Source: Sphingomicrobium sediminis
Lineage (GTDB): Bacteria; Pseudomonadota; Alphaproteobacteria; Sphingomonadales; Sphingomonadaceae
Direction of reading: 5' to 3'
DNA length: 64,000 bases
NCBI RefSeq assembly: GCF_023805295.1
Contig: NZ_JAMSHT010000001.1
Coordinates: 1,488,001-1,552,000, forward strand
Shown here: piece by piece, positions 30,043 through 37,694 of the stretch
How positions within the stretch are numbered: position 1 is the first letter of the stretch
Layout: each line of letters starts with the position of its first letter
Position numbers and translations under genes: made by a program
The notes under the pieces: model-generated
Database searches by the model: none
Told to the model about the DNA's origin: nothing
Seen by the model: only the letters and a program-made list of their open reading frames with translations

Positions 30043-30289
30043 TGCGGATCTCCTTGTCGTTGGATCGGGTAAGCGCATCGCCCTGCGCTTCGCGGGTCGC
30101 GGCGCGGCCGACCGTCTCGACGGCGTCGCGGCCCGCTTCTCGCGCTGCGTCGGCCTGCGCCTCGTTGACACGCGCTTCGGCGGCGCGCTTGCGATGGACT
30201 TGGCAGGCGATGGGCGTTGCGAGCAGCACCACCGCGAGCAACAGGCCAAGCCAGGCGAGCGGGTCTTTCAGATGAAGCAGCTCACGCAT
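29918..30289 (-). CDS. Candidate Rz-like inner-membrane spanin
   Basis: A 123-residue protein with one N-terminal membrane helix (LAWLGLLLAVVLLATPIACQV). A long Ala/Glu/Arg helix follows (about residues 40-80). The tail GADARVHPDAHAAGLDSLCRRAAYRDSERC resembles proteins next to phage lysozymes. This is the layout of an i-spanin that joins an outer-membrane lipoprotein to fuse the membranes in lysis. It overlaps the holin-like gene by 8 bases and the downstream Rz1-like gene by 125. Confidence 0.6.
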   Translation of the reverse strand: MRELLHLKDPLAWLGLLLAVVLLATPIACQVHRKRAAEARVNEAQADAAREAGRDAVETVGRAATREAQGDALTRSNDKEIRNAQGADARVHPDAHAAGLDSLCRRAAYRDSERCRLREPAPR

Positions 30290-30608
30290 CACAGCTTCCC
30301 TCGTCAGGGTGCCGTGCACCGCCGTCGGCCTCGATGCTCGCCCCGAAGGCCTCGGCACGAAAGCTGCGACGATTGATGGCGAGGCCGAGGCTCAGCAGGA
30401 TCGCCCCGATGATCGCGATGAAGCCGTAATTGAACCGCGCCAGCACATCCACCGTGCGCGGCGCGAGGGCCGGATCGGCAAGCGCCATTGTGTGGATCAA
30501 GCGCACCAGCCAAGCGGCAAGGCCGGTCAGCACCGCCGCGCCAGCGACCGAGGCCCACAAAGCGATCATCGCGCGCCAGTCGCGCGGGCTCCAGTTCGGC
30601 AGCCTCAT
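30282..30608 (-). CDS. Holin-like membrane protein of the lysis cassette
   Basis: A 108-residue protein with two membrane helices (about residues 14-38 and 60-82), a short loop (HTMALADPALAPRTVD), and a polar C-terminal tail ending EGSCDA. Size and topology match small phage holins or their regulators. The assignment depends on its position between a GH108 muramidase and the Rz-like gene. Confidence 0.65.
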   Translation of the reverse strand: MRLPNWSPRDWRAMIALWASVAGAAVLTGLAAWLVRLIHTMALADPALAPRTVDVLARFNYGFIAIIGAILLSLGLAINRRSFRAEAFGASIEADGGARHPDEGSCDA

Positions 30609-30637
30609 TCTACCGGCGCGTTTCTGATGCGGACCGC

Positions 30638-31228
30638 TCATTCGACCGGTCCGAGGCGATTGGCGAGCCAGCCATAAAGAAAGCTTTCATTGGCAGGCCG
30701 TGTCTCGGCCAACCGAAGATAGCGCGCGCCCTGCAAAGCCTCGAGCGCGCGATGGATAACGATGCCGCCATTCTTCCTGCCGCGTTTGTCGAGAAAGGCA
30801 TCCAGCGCGCCCAGCGTCTTCTCGCCAATACGCCCGTCGGGCACGAGATCGGGATAATCGCGGCCCTGCCGGTTCAAGGCATTCAATGCGCGCTGCAGGA
30901 ACGTCGCCGCAACCGCCGGCCCCATATTCGCGCCGGTGTCGAACAGTTCGGCCGCCACCAGCGGCAATCGTTCGGCAACATCGTCAAAGCGCGGCCGCAG
31001 CCAGTAGATGCGCCGGTAGATGTGGCGCGCCTCTTCGCGCGGCAGTTCGCGCATCGGCCCGGCATAGCCATGCGCCCGTGCCACCCGCTCGGTGATGCCC
31101 CAGCGTGTCGCCCCGCCGCGATCATCGGGATGGTCGACGAAACCGCCCTTGCGCTCGATCAGTGCATCGACAAGTCGGTCGACAAAATCGACCTTAGCCT
31201 CCGCGCTCGCATATTCCATGGGCTTCAT
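30638..31228 (-). CDS. GH108 N-acetylmuramidase (endolysin)
   Basis: A 196-residue glycoside hydrolase family 108 (DUF847) enzyme that cleaves the peptidoglycan glycan strand. The catalytic Glu lies in LIERKGGFVDHPDDRGGATR (E25) and is followed by WGIT. The C-terminal part (ALNALNRQGRDYPDLVPDGRIGEKTL) is the PG_binding_3 domain usual in these phage and GTA endolysins. GGAAGG precedes the ATG by seven bases. There is no signal peptide, so it needs a holin for export, and a candidate follows. Confidence 0.93.
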   Translation of the reverse strand: MKPMEYASAEAKVDFVDRLVDALIERKGGFVDHPDDRGGATRWGITERVARAHGYAGPMRELPREEARHIYRRIYWLRPRFDDVAERLPLVAAELFDTGANMGPAVAATFLQRALNALNRQGRDYPDLVPDGRIGEKTLGALDAFLDKRGRKNGGIVIHRALEALQGARYLRLAETRPANESFLYGWLANRLGPVE

Positions 31229-31286
31229 GTGGCCGCCTTCCGTCAGTGAAGGGCCCTTACGGCCCGGATCGTCCGAGTCGCAATAT

Positions 31287-31303
31287 ATAACCATATTGGT
31301 TAT
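31287..31303. promoter_or_regulatory. 17-bp palindrome upstream of the lysis cassette
   Basis: ATAACCA-TAT-TGGTTAT is a perfect inverted repeat in an AT-rich patch 60-75 bases before the muramidase start. A TATATT (-10 like) partly overlaps it on the leftward strand. It is a likely operator for a dimeric regulator of the lysis genes, of the autotransporter gene on the right, or of both. It also reads TAAC-N7-GTTA, a spacing reminiscent of CtrA sites (TTAA-N7-TTAA), but the bases differ. Confidence 0.55.
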
Positions 31304-31468
31304 CTGTAGGACAGCGCGATGATTTTATTGTGGTTCGCGCGCACCACTTGGCCAAATTTGTGCGCCTTTCGCGCTTGCTTACACTTGTGTTGCAACAAGA
31401 GGCGCGGCACTCCTGATCGGGCTATTTGTATGCGGGCGCGTCTCACAGCCCGTCAGGAGAGGAAAAAC

Positions 31469-33316
31469 ATGACCAAGAAAAAGCTTCTCGGCGCCACGTT
31501 GCTTGGCGCCGCAGCCACGATGGCGCTGCCGCAGGCCGCACACGCCCAGCGCGTCGACCGCATCGTCGCATTCGGCGACAGCTATGCCGATGATGGCAAC
31601 TTCTTTGAACTCGTCGGGCTCGATCCCGTCGATACGCTCGTCTATCCGACCGGACGCTTCTCCGGCGGCACCAACTATATCGACACGCTCGGCATTCTGC
31701 TCGATGCCCCGATCGACAATTTCGCTATCGGCGGCGCGCTCACCGACAACACCAACACTAACGGTCCGCCGCTCGGCTTCGCGACCGAATATGGCGCGTT
31801 CCTGTCGGGCGGCGGCGGCGCCTTCCCGACCGTGAACGGCACGTTCGACGAAAACGACCTGCTTGCCATTTCAATCGGCGGCAACGATGCGCGCTTCTAC
31901 CAAACGCAGGGTGGCGATTTCGCCGGTGCTGCCTCGGCAGCCGTCGCCTCCGCCGCGCAAGCCGAATTCGGTCTCGACCTCCTGGTCGACGCCGGCGCAC
32001 GCAACATCTCCTTTCTCGCCGGCAACACTGCCGAGATCCCCGAGGTTGCCGGTCAGCCCAATCCGCTGGAAGCGGCTGCAATTCGCAACGAATATTCGAC
32101 GACCTTCAATGCCGAGATCCGTCAGGTCCTGGCCGGTTACGCTGCCAATGGCGTGATGGTTCACTACCTTGACCTCAGCGCGGTGAACCAGTCGATCAGT
32201 GCCAACTTCTCCGAGTTCGGCCTCGTCGGTGCGGTCTGCCCGATCTTCCCGGACACGACCTGCGCTGCCGACCCTGCGGAAGCTGCCAAGTATCTGTTCT
32301 ACGGCGATGCGCTGCACCTGACGTCGGCAGGCTTCGACATCGTCGCGCAATATGTCGCTACTCAGTTGCAGGCCCCGCTGACCCTTGTCGCGCCGAGCGA
32401 GAATGCGCTCGACAATGCGCGCCAGATGGGCCGCGCGGTCACCGCCCGCATGGACGGCAGCAGCCCGCGTGACGGCGGCCTCGGCGAAGGCCTCAACTTC
32501 TTCGTCCAGGGCGATACCTTCAGCCGCACCACCGGCATGACCATGGACAGCGATGCCTACGCCATCGAGAATTACGGCGTCGCTGCCGGCCTCGAATATG
32601 GTGCCGGCAATGCCATGATCGGCCTCGCGGTCCGCTACGGCATGCCCGAAGCCGAATTCCTCAACGGCGCCGCCGAAACCGAATCCACCAGCCTGTCGGG
32701 CTCGGTCTATGGCGCCTACGCGCTCGGCCCTGTCTTTGCGCAGGCCTATGTCGGCATCGGCACCGACGATCATGAGATCGAGCGCCGCGGCGTCGTCGAC
32801 AGCCTCGGCCTCGAAGGTCAGGCGGACGGCGAACATTTCTTTGTCGGCGGCAAGATCGGCTACCTCGCCAATGTCGGCAAGCTGCGCGTCGGTCCGGTGG
32901 TCGCCATCGACCATCTCGACGTCGACGTCGATCCGTACACCGAAATGGGCGACGCCGCGCTGGCGCTGAGCGTTTCGGAAGCGCAGATCAGCTCGACCCG
33001 CGGTTCGGTCGGTGTCGAAGTGCGCGGCGACTTTGCCGGTGAAGGCATCCAGCTGCGCCCCTATGGCGGCATCATGCTGGAGAAGGAAATGTCGGGCGGT
33101 CCGCGCGACTTCACCTTCTCGCAGACGGCGAGCCCCGAAATCGTCAATTCGTGGACGGTCGGTGAACTCGACGACGACATTTACGGTCGCCTGCGTGCCG
33201 GTTTCTCGGCGCAGATCTTCTCCTCGCTCCGCCTCGACGTGTCGGCCACGACCACCGTCGACAAGGGTGACGGCGAAGAGACCGCAGCCTCGGTCGGCCT
33301 GACGCTCGGCTTCTAG
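31469..33316 (+). CDS. GDSL esterase autotransporter
   Basis: A 615-residue type Va autotransporter. A signal peptide ends near AHA (residue 26). The SGNH/GDSL passenger has S38 in FGDSYADDG, block III SIGGND (N139) and the D280/H283 pair in DALHLTS. A beta-barrel of about 270 residues (from near residue 345) ends in the outer-membrane signature GLTLGF. Members such as EstA are surface lipases or esterases that affect motility and biofilms. AGGAGAGGAAAAAC precedes the ATG, and a strong terminator follows. Confidence 0.93.
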   Translation: MTKKKLLGATLLGAAATMALPQAAHAQRVDRIVAFGDSYADDGNFFELVGLDPVDTLVYPTGRFSGGTNYIDTLGILLDAPIDNFAIGGALTDNTNTNGPPLGFATEYGAFLSGGGGAFPTVNGTFDENDLLAISIGGNDARFYQTQGGDFAGAASAAVASAAQAEFGLDLLVDAGARNISFLAGNTAEIPEVAGQPNPLEAAAIRNEYSTTFNAEIRQVLAGYAANGVMVHYLDLSAVNQSISANFSEFGLVGAVCPIFPDTTCAADPAEAAKYLFYGDALHLTSAGFDIVAQYVATQLQAPLTLVAPSENALDNARQMGRAVTARMDGSSPRDGGLGEGLNFFVQGDTFSRTTGMTMDSDAYAIENYGVAAGLEYGAGNAMIGLAVRYGMPEAEFLNGAAETESTSLSGSVYGAYALGPVFAQAYVGIGTDDHEIERRGVVDSLGLEGQADGEHFFVGGKIGYLANVGKLRVGPVVAIDHLDVDVDPYTEMGDAALALSVSEAQISSTRGSVGVEVRGDFAGEGIQLRPYGGIMLEKEMSGGPRDFTFSQTASPEIVNSWTVGELDDDIYGRLRAGFSAQIFSSLRLDVSATTTVDKGDGEETAASVGLTLGF

Positions 33317-33341
33317 CCGGCGCGGGCACCGGCCCAAAAAG

Positions 33342-33374
33342 AAGGGCGGCGCGGCCAATCGGCCCGCCGCCCTT
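33342..33374. terminator. Bidirectional terminator between the autotransporter and a lipoprotein gene
   Basis: AAGGGCGGCG and CGCCGCCCTT pair as a 10-bp stem extended by GGCC/GGCC over a one-base bulge, with loop AATC. T-rich sequence follows on both strands (TTTCTTGTT rightward, TCTTTTT leftward). Confidence 0.85.
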
Positions 33375-33403
33375 TCTTGTTGGGGTTAGATGAGGAAAAC
33401 GGC

Positions 33404-33976
33404 TCAAGCCGCGTCGTCAGCCTCTTCCTGTTCGCTGCTTCCGGCACAGCGGTCGAGCAAGCCGCGCAGGTCCGGCGTCGCGCTGAGGATCAGCGGCTCG
33501 ACACCCGTCGCATTGATGTTGACCGGATCGTCGCTGCCGAATGCCGTCACCAAGTTCGTCGCCAGCTCGCCACGCTCGAGCGAGGCGCTCCAGTTGAACT
33601 CGCCTTCTTCGCCGGCTTCGCTGGCCACGACCGGGACGGTCGCGGTCGATCCATTGCCGACGATGCTGAGGCTGCCTGCCGTGCCCGAGCCCTCGGCGCC
33701 ATAACGCACGACATCGATACCGTTGCCGCCATCTTGGCAATTGATCGCAAAGGCCGGCTCCGACGCGCTGGCGCCATAGACGGCGCTGTCGCCTTCGACC
33801 ATCCAGCTCATCGCGCTGGTCGGCAGCGCCTCGGGGCCGTCATCATCGACTTCGAGGTCGGGTTGACCGACGGGCGCAGTGGTTTCGACATCCTCCAGCT
33901 CGGCATCGCTTACCGGTTCGGTGCGCGCGCAAGCGGAAAGGAGGAGCAGCGGAACGAGGGGCATGATCTGTTTCAT
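33404..33976 (-). CDS. Uncharacterised acidic lipoprotein
   Basis: A 190-residue precursor with a clear lipobox (LLLLSAC). An acidic linker precedes a domain with MSWMVEGDSAVYGASASEPAF and AINCQDGGNGIDVVRY, then an acidic C-terminus. Two Cys (INCQ and DRCAG) may pair. No characterised family is recognised. Confidence 0.7.
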   Translation of the reverse strand: MKQIMPLVPLLLLSACARTEPVSDAELEDVETTAPVGQPDLEVDDDGPEALPTSAMSWMVEGDSAVYGASASEPAFAINCQDGGNGIDVVRYGAEGSGTAGSLSIVGNGSTATVPVVASEAGEEGEFNWSASLERGELATNLVTAFGSDDPVNINATGVEPLILSATPDLRGLLDRCAGSSEQEEADDAA

Positions 33977-34035
33977 GCCCCTGTCCCTAGCTCAGCCGCC
34001 TCCGCTTGCGCAATCGCCGCTTCGACGAATGGCGT

Positions 34036-35427
34036 TTAGGGGTTCGCGCTGGTCACGATGAAGATGTCGCCGTCTCGGTCGACGATGACGGGGAAACGAA
34101 GCGACCCGCCGACCGGAGAATTGTCGACCATCCCCATGAAGACAGGCTGGTCCACCGAGCCCTGATCGGGCGTGAAGTCCTCGTTACGATTTTCAAGGCC
34201 CTGGCCAAATTCCATCTGGCGGAACTGGCTCCAGCTGAAGAAGTTGCCGGCGGCATCGACCAGGATCACGTCGGTGCCGTCAGTCGTGACATAGATACCC
34301 GCGGCCGCGCCGACGAGACCCGCACTTTCGAGCGCCCCGGTGCCCCGTGGGATGGCGACGACGGGCGTCTGCGGCGTGCCGGTGGTCGGGATCGAACCCG
34401 AAAAGCCGGTGCTCGCAAAGCCGTCCATGGTCGGCCACTGGAAGTTGCCGCCAAACATCCATTGATTGCCCTCGTCGAACTGCTCGCCCTGATCGAGCCA
34501 CCAGGTCGAGGTCGGATAGGGGCGGTGGAAGCCATGCGCGACATATTCGAGCCGTGCCGTTTCCACACCCATCGGATCGGTCTGCCGCACCAGCATCTGG
34601 ATCGTGCCGAACAGGCTGTTCTGGTCGGCAGCGCTGGCCGGATCGCCATTGTCGCCGAAGCCGACCTCATGGCCCGAAATCACCGCGTGAATTTCACCCG
34701 GATCGGAGAACATGAAATTGGTCACCTCGAGCGGCGCATTGCCGATGCCGTTGTTCCACAGCACGATATGCGTTTCGCCTGCATTCCGATCGAGCACGGC
34801 CCACAGGTCGCCATCTTCGCCATCCTGTGACCAACCCAGCGACACGATCGCGCCACCGCCACCGAGGTCGATGTTGGCGGCCTGGCCGAGGTCGCTCAGC
34901 ACGCCGGTCGAGTTGTTATATTCCCTCATATTGCCGTTCGCATCGGTCACGACGATACGGTCAAAGCCGACCCGCGTTGCCGATACGATGTTACCGAGCC
35001 CCGATGCGACGCGCGTCATGACCACGCCTTCGGGATCGTTCTGGACGGTCACGGTGATGGCAACGGTCTCGCTTTCGCCGCCGACACTGACGGTCAGATT
35101 GAAGCGATAGACATTGTCGCCATCGGCATCGGCCGGGCTCTCGTAGCTCGGATTGCCGCGGAACTGGATGATGTCGCCGTCAAGGTCGAACAACGCCGCA
35201 TCGTCACCGCTGATCGAGTAGGTGACGCCCGACCGGTTGGCGGTCAGCTGAACCGGCGAGAGATTGCCTTCGGTGACCGTGAAGCTGGTGCCCGACGTCA
35301 CCGCAAGCCCGCCGCCCGAGCCACCGCCGGAGCCGCCGCCGCTCGATCCGCCAGAGCTACCGCCGCTGCCACCACCACACGAGGCCAATGCCAGCGCCGC
35401 GGCGCCAGCCAACATCATCTTTTTCAT
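34036..35427 (-). CDS. Lipoprotein with Ser/Gly linker, cadherin-like domain and propeller-like region
   Basis: A 463-residue exported protein. The lipobox ALASCGGG is followed by a Gly/Ser linker of about 35 residues. A cadherin-like beta-sandwich follows (TYSISGDDAALFDLDGD and VYRFNLTVSVGGE, residues 55-125). A C-terminal 330-residue region is rich in Trp/Gly/Asp, with recurring LVDAAGNFFSW and VIVDRDGDIFIV types, suggestive of a beta-propeller such as those of PQQ-like or lectin-like lipoproteins. The enzyme class cannot be assigned. The ATG at 35427 precedes KKMMLAGAAAL. Confidence 0.75.
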   Translation of the reverse strand: MKKMMLAGAAALALASCGGGSGGSSGGSSGGGSGGGSGGGLAVTSGTSFTVTEGNLSPVQLTANRSGVTYSISGDDAALFDLDGDIIQFRGNPSYESPADADGDNVYRFNLTVSVGGESETVAITVTVQNDPEGVVMTRVASGLGNIVSATRVGFDRIVVTDANGNMREYNNSTGVLSDLGQAANIDLGGGGAIVSLGWSQDGEDGDLWAVLDRNAGETHIVLWNNGIGNAPLEVTNFMFSDPGEIHAVISGHEVGFGDNGDPASAADQNSLFGTIQMLVRQTDPMGVETARLEYVAHGFHRPYPTSTWWLDQGEQFDEGNQWMFGGNFQWPTMDGFASTGFSGSIPTTGTPQTPVVAIPRGTGALESAGLVGAAAGIYVTTDGTDVILVDAAGNFFSWSQFRQMEFGQGLENRNEDFTPDQGSVDQPVFMGMVDNSPVGGSLRFPVIVDRDGDIFIVTSANP

Positions 35428-35590
35428 GGAAAATTCCCCAACTACGCTCAACTCAAGTTGCGTCCGCGATACCATGGACGCGCCTCTCGCAAAGTCCTTT
35501 TGCCGACACAGCGTGCAACTTGCGGGAAGCTGTTGCGCCTAGGCCACTAATTCGTTGGCGGATCTCCCCGCAAACCGCTAGAAAGCTGCC

Positions 35591-37138
35591 ATGAACGGGG
35601 ATCAAACGGGGACCGCTGCCACCCAAGAGGCAGAACAGACACAGCGCCGCGCCTTCGGTGACGAGCGCGTCCGCATGCTGGCGCTGGCCCGCCAGTGGTG
35701 GCGCCGCAATATCGTCAAGCCGGTCGACCAGATGGCGGCGATCCGCCGGACCAAGGAAGAATGCAGCCTTAACGGCCGCTACATCTTCATGACCAGCATG
35801 TCGGCGGGCATCGCCGTCCTCGGCCTCATCCTGTCTTCGCCCGCTGTCGTCATCGGCGCAATGCTCCTGTCGCCGCTGATGGGCCCGATTATCGGGGCCG
35901 GCTTCGCGCTCGCCATCTGGGACGTCAAATGGATGCGCGAAAGTAGCAAGACGCTCTTCGCGGGCGTCCTCGCCGCCATCCTCCTGTCGGCCTTCATCAC
36001 CTGGATGAGCCCGATCCAGACCGTCACCAGCGAGATTGCCGCGCGCACGAGACCCAATTTGCTCGACCTTGCCGTCGCGCTCTTTTCCGCACTGGCAGGC
36101 GCCTACGCCATGATCAAAGGGCGTGCCGGGACGATCGTCGGCGTTGCCATCGCGGTCGCCCTGATGCCGCCTCTGTCGGTCGTCGGCTTCGGTCTCGCGA
36201 CGTGGAACTGGAGCGTGTTCGGCGGCGCCCTGATGCTGTTTATTACCAACCTTGTCACCATCGCCGCGGCCGCTGCCGCAATGGCGCGCCTCTATGGCTT
36301 CCGTACCGCCCTTTCGAAGAAGCGCGGTGCCATCCAGTCGGTCATCATCGTGGCGGCGCTGGCCATCCTCGCCGTGCCGCTCACCATCAGCCTGTCCAAC
36401 ATCGCCTTCGAGACGCGCGCGACGCGCGCCATCAACCAGGCGCTGGCGCGCGAGTTCGATAGCCGCGCGCGGTTCGAGACGCCGTCGATCGACTGGGAGG
36501 CGACGCCGCTCGCCATTCGCTCGGTGGTCTTCACCCCCGATGTCGAGGTGGAGGCCGAGCGCCGCGCCGAAGCCGCCTTGACCGACTCGCTCGGCCGGCC
36601 GGTCGATGTCGAGATCGAACAATTCCAGGTCGCGGTCGGCGAGGATGCCGCCGAGGCTGCCTTGAGCGCCGCGCGCAGCCGCGCGCAGGCCGAAGCCACG
36701 CAGCGCCAGATCGACATGCTGATCGAAAAGCTTGCGCTGGTTGCCGGCGTCGACGAGGGCGATGTCATCATCGATCGCGAAAAGCGCCGCGCGCTCGTCC
36801 GTGCCCGCCCGATCGACGGGGCGAGCCTACGCGCCTACCGCGAGCTCGAGGATCGCATCGCCGCCGATGCCACGGGCTGGGGCGTCGAGATCGCACCGCC
36901 GGCCCGCCCGCTGCCCCCCATCTCTATAGACGAAGAAGGCGCGCTCGACCTCGACGCGGTCGACCTCATCGCATGGGCGGCCAAACGCACGGGCAATCGC
37001 ATCACCTTGCAGGGCCCGGCAGAACCGCTCGAAGCAGCCCGCGCCGCGCTGGCGATACGCGGCGTGACCGTCGGCCTCGATGCCGACGAGGACCGCGACG
37101 ATATCGCTGCCAGCTGGAGCGCACCCGACGCCAGCTGA
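35591..37138 (+). CDS. DUF389 membrane protein
   Basis: A 515-residue protein of the DUF389/TIGR00341 family. The core shows about six membrane helices (residues 60-270) with the conserved AMLLSPLMGPIIGAGFAL and a second LMPPLSVVGFGLA segment. The C-terminal 230 residues are a soluble domain with two repeated modules (VRSVVFTPDVEVEAERRAE and ITLQGPAEPLEAARAALA). Function is unknown for the family; regulated ion or metabolite transport has been proposed. It is divergent from the preceding lipoprotein gene. Confidence 0.9.
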   Translation: MNGDQTGTAATQEAEQTQRRAFGDERVRMLALARQWWRRNIVKPVDQMAAIRRTKEECSLNGRYIFMTSMSAGIAVLGLILSSPAVVIGAMLLSPLMGPIIGAGFALAIWDVKWMRESSKTLFAGVLAAILLSAFITWMSPIQTVTSEIAARTRPNLLDLAVALFSALAGAYAMIKGRAGTIVGVAIAVALMPPLSVVGFGLATWNWSVFGGALMLFITNLVTIAAAAAAMARLYGFRTALSKKRGAIQSVIIVAALAILAVPLTISLSNIAFETRATRAINQALAREFDSRARFETPSIDWEATPLAIRSVVFTPDVEVEAERRAEAALTDSLGRPVDVEIEQFQVAVGEDAAEAALSAARSRAQAEATQRQIDMLIEKLALVAGVDEGDVIIDREKRRALVRARPIDGASLRAYRELEDRIAADATGWGVEIAPPARPLPPISIDEEGALDLDAVDLIAWAAKRTGNRITLQGPAEPLEAARAALAIRGVTVGLDADEDRDDIAASWSAPDAS

Positions 37139-37205
37139 TTGACGTTACGGCCCCGAAAGAGCAGTCTCCTTCGCATTCGTATTGGGATGAAGGGGGATTT
37201 CAATC

Positions 37206-37691
37206 ATGACCGACCATATCGTCACCTCGAACGAAACAGCCGCTGCGCCCAAGGCACCCTGGCACCTCTGGGCCGTGGGGATTGTCTCGCTGCTGTGGAA
37301 CCTCATCGGCGCCAACGACTATGTGCAAAGCCAGCTGCGCAACGAGGAATATCTCGCCATGGGCGAAAGCATGGGCGTCACCATGGAAGAAATGATCGCC
37401 TATCTCGATGCCATGCCGATGTCGCAGGAAGCCGCCTGGGCGTTCGGCGTCTGGGGCTCGGTCGTCGGCTCGATCCTGCTCCTCTTACGCTCGCGCCACG
37501 CTTTCACGGCGTTCCTCGTCTCCTTCCTCGGCATGATGGCAAGCCTCGTCGTCGAGATGGCCGGCCTCACCGATCGCCCGCTGGCGATGGAAGGCGCTGT
37601 CGCCACGATCATGCCGTGGCTCATCGTCATCATCGCCGTCTTCCTGCTGTGGTACAGCCGCAGCATGGCGACGAAGGGCGTCCTCAAATAG
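37206..37691 (+). CDS. Four-helix membrane protein of unknown family
   Basis: A 161-residue protein with membrane segments near residues 20-36, 75-95, 98-120 and 133-150, and an acidic loop (NEEYLAMGESMGVTMEEMI). It follows the DUF389 gene by 67 bases with its own AAGGGGGAT Shine-Dalgarno. Its stop is three bases from the convergent amidohydrolase stop. The function is not recognised. Confidence 0.65.
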   Translation: MTDHIVTSNETAAAPKAPWHLWAVGIVSLLWNLIGANDYVQSQLRNEEYLAMGESMGVTMEEMIAYLDAMPMSQEAAWAFGVWGSVVGSILLLLRSRHAFTAFLVSFLGMMASLVVEMAGLTDRPLAMEGAVATIMPWLIVIIAVFLLWYSRSMATKGVLK

Positions 37692-37694
37692 GCC

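Noticed and set aside
31229..31468. A phage repressor or Cro-like gene next to the lysis cassette
   Set aside because: No open frame with a helix-turn-helix pattern is present in the gap; only the palindrome was found.
35460..35481. GCGTCC ... GGACGC repeat between the divergent lipoprotein and DUF389 genes
   Set aside because: Short arms with a 10-base spacer are expected by chance in GC-rich sequence.
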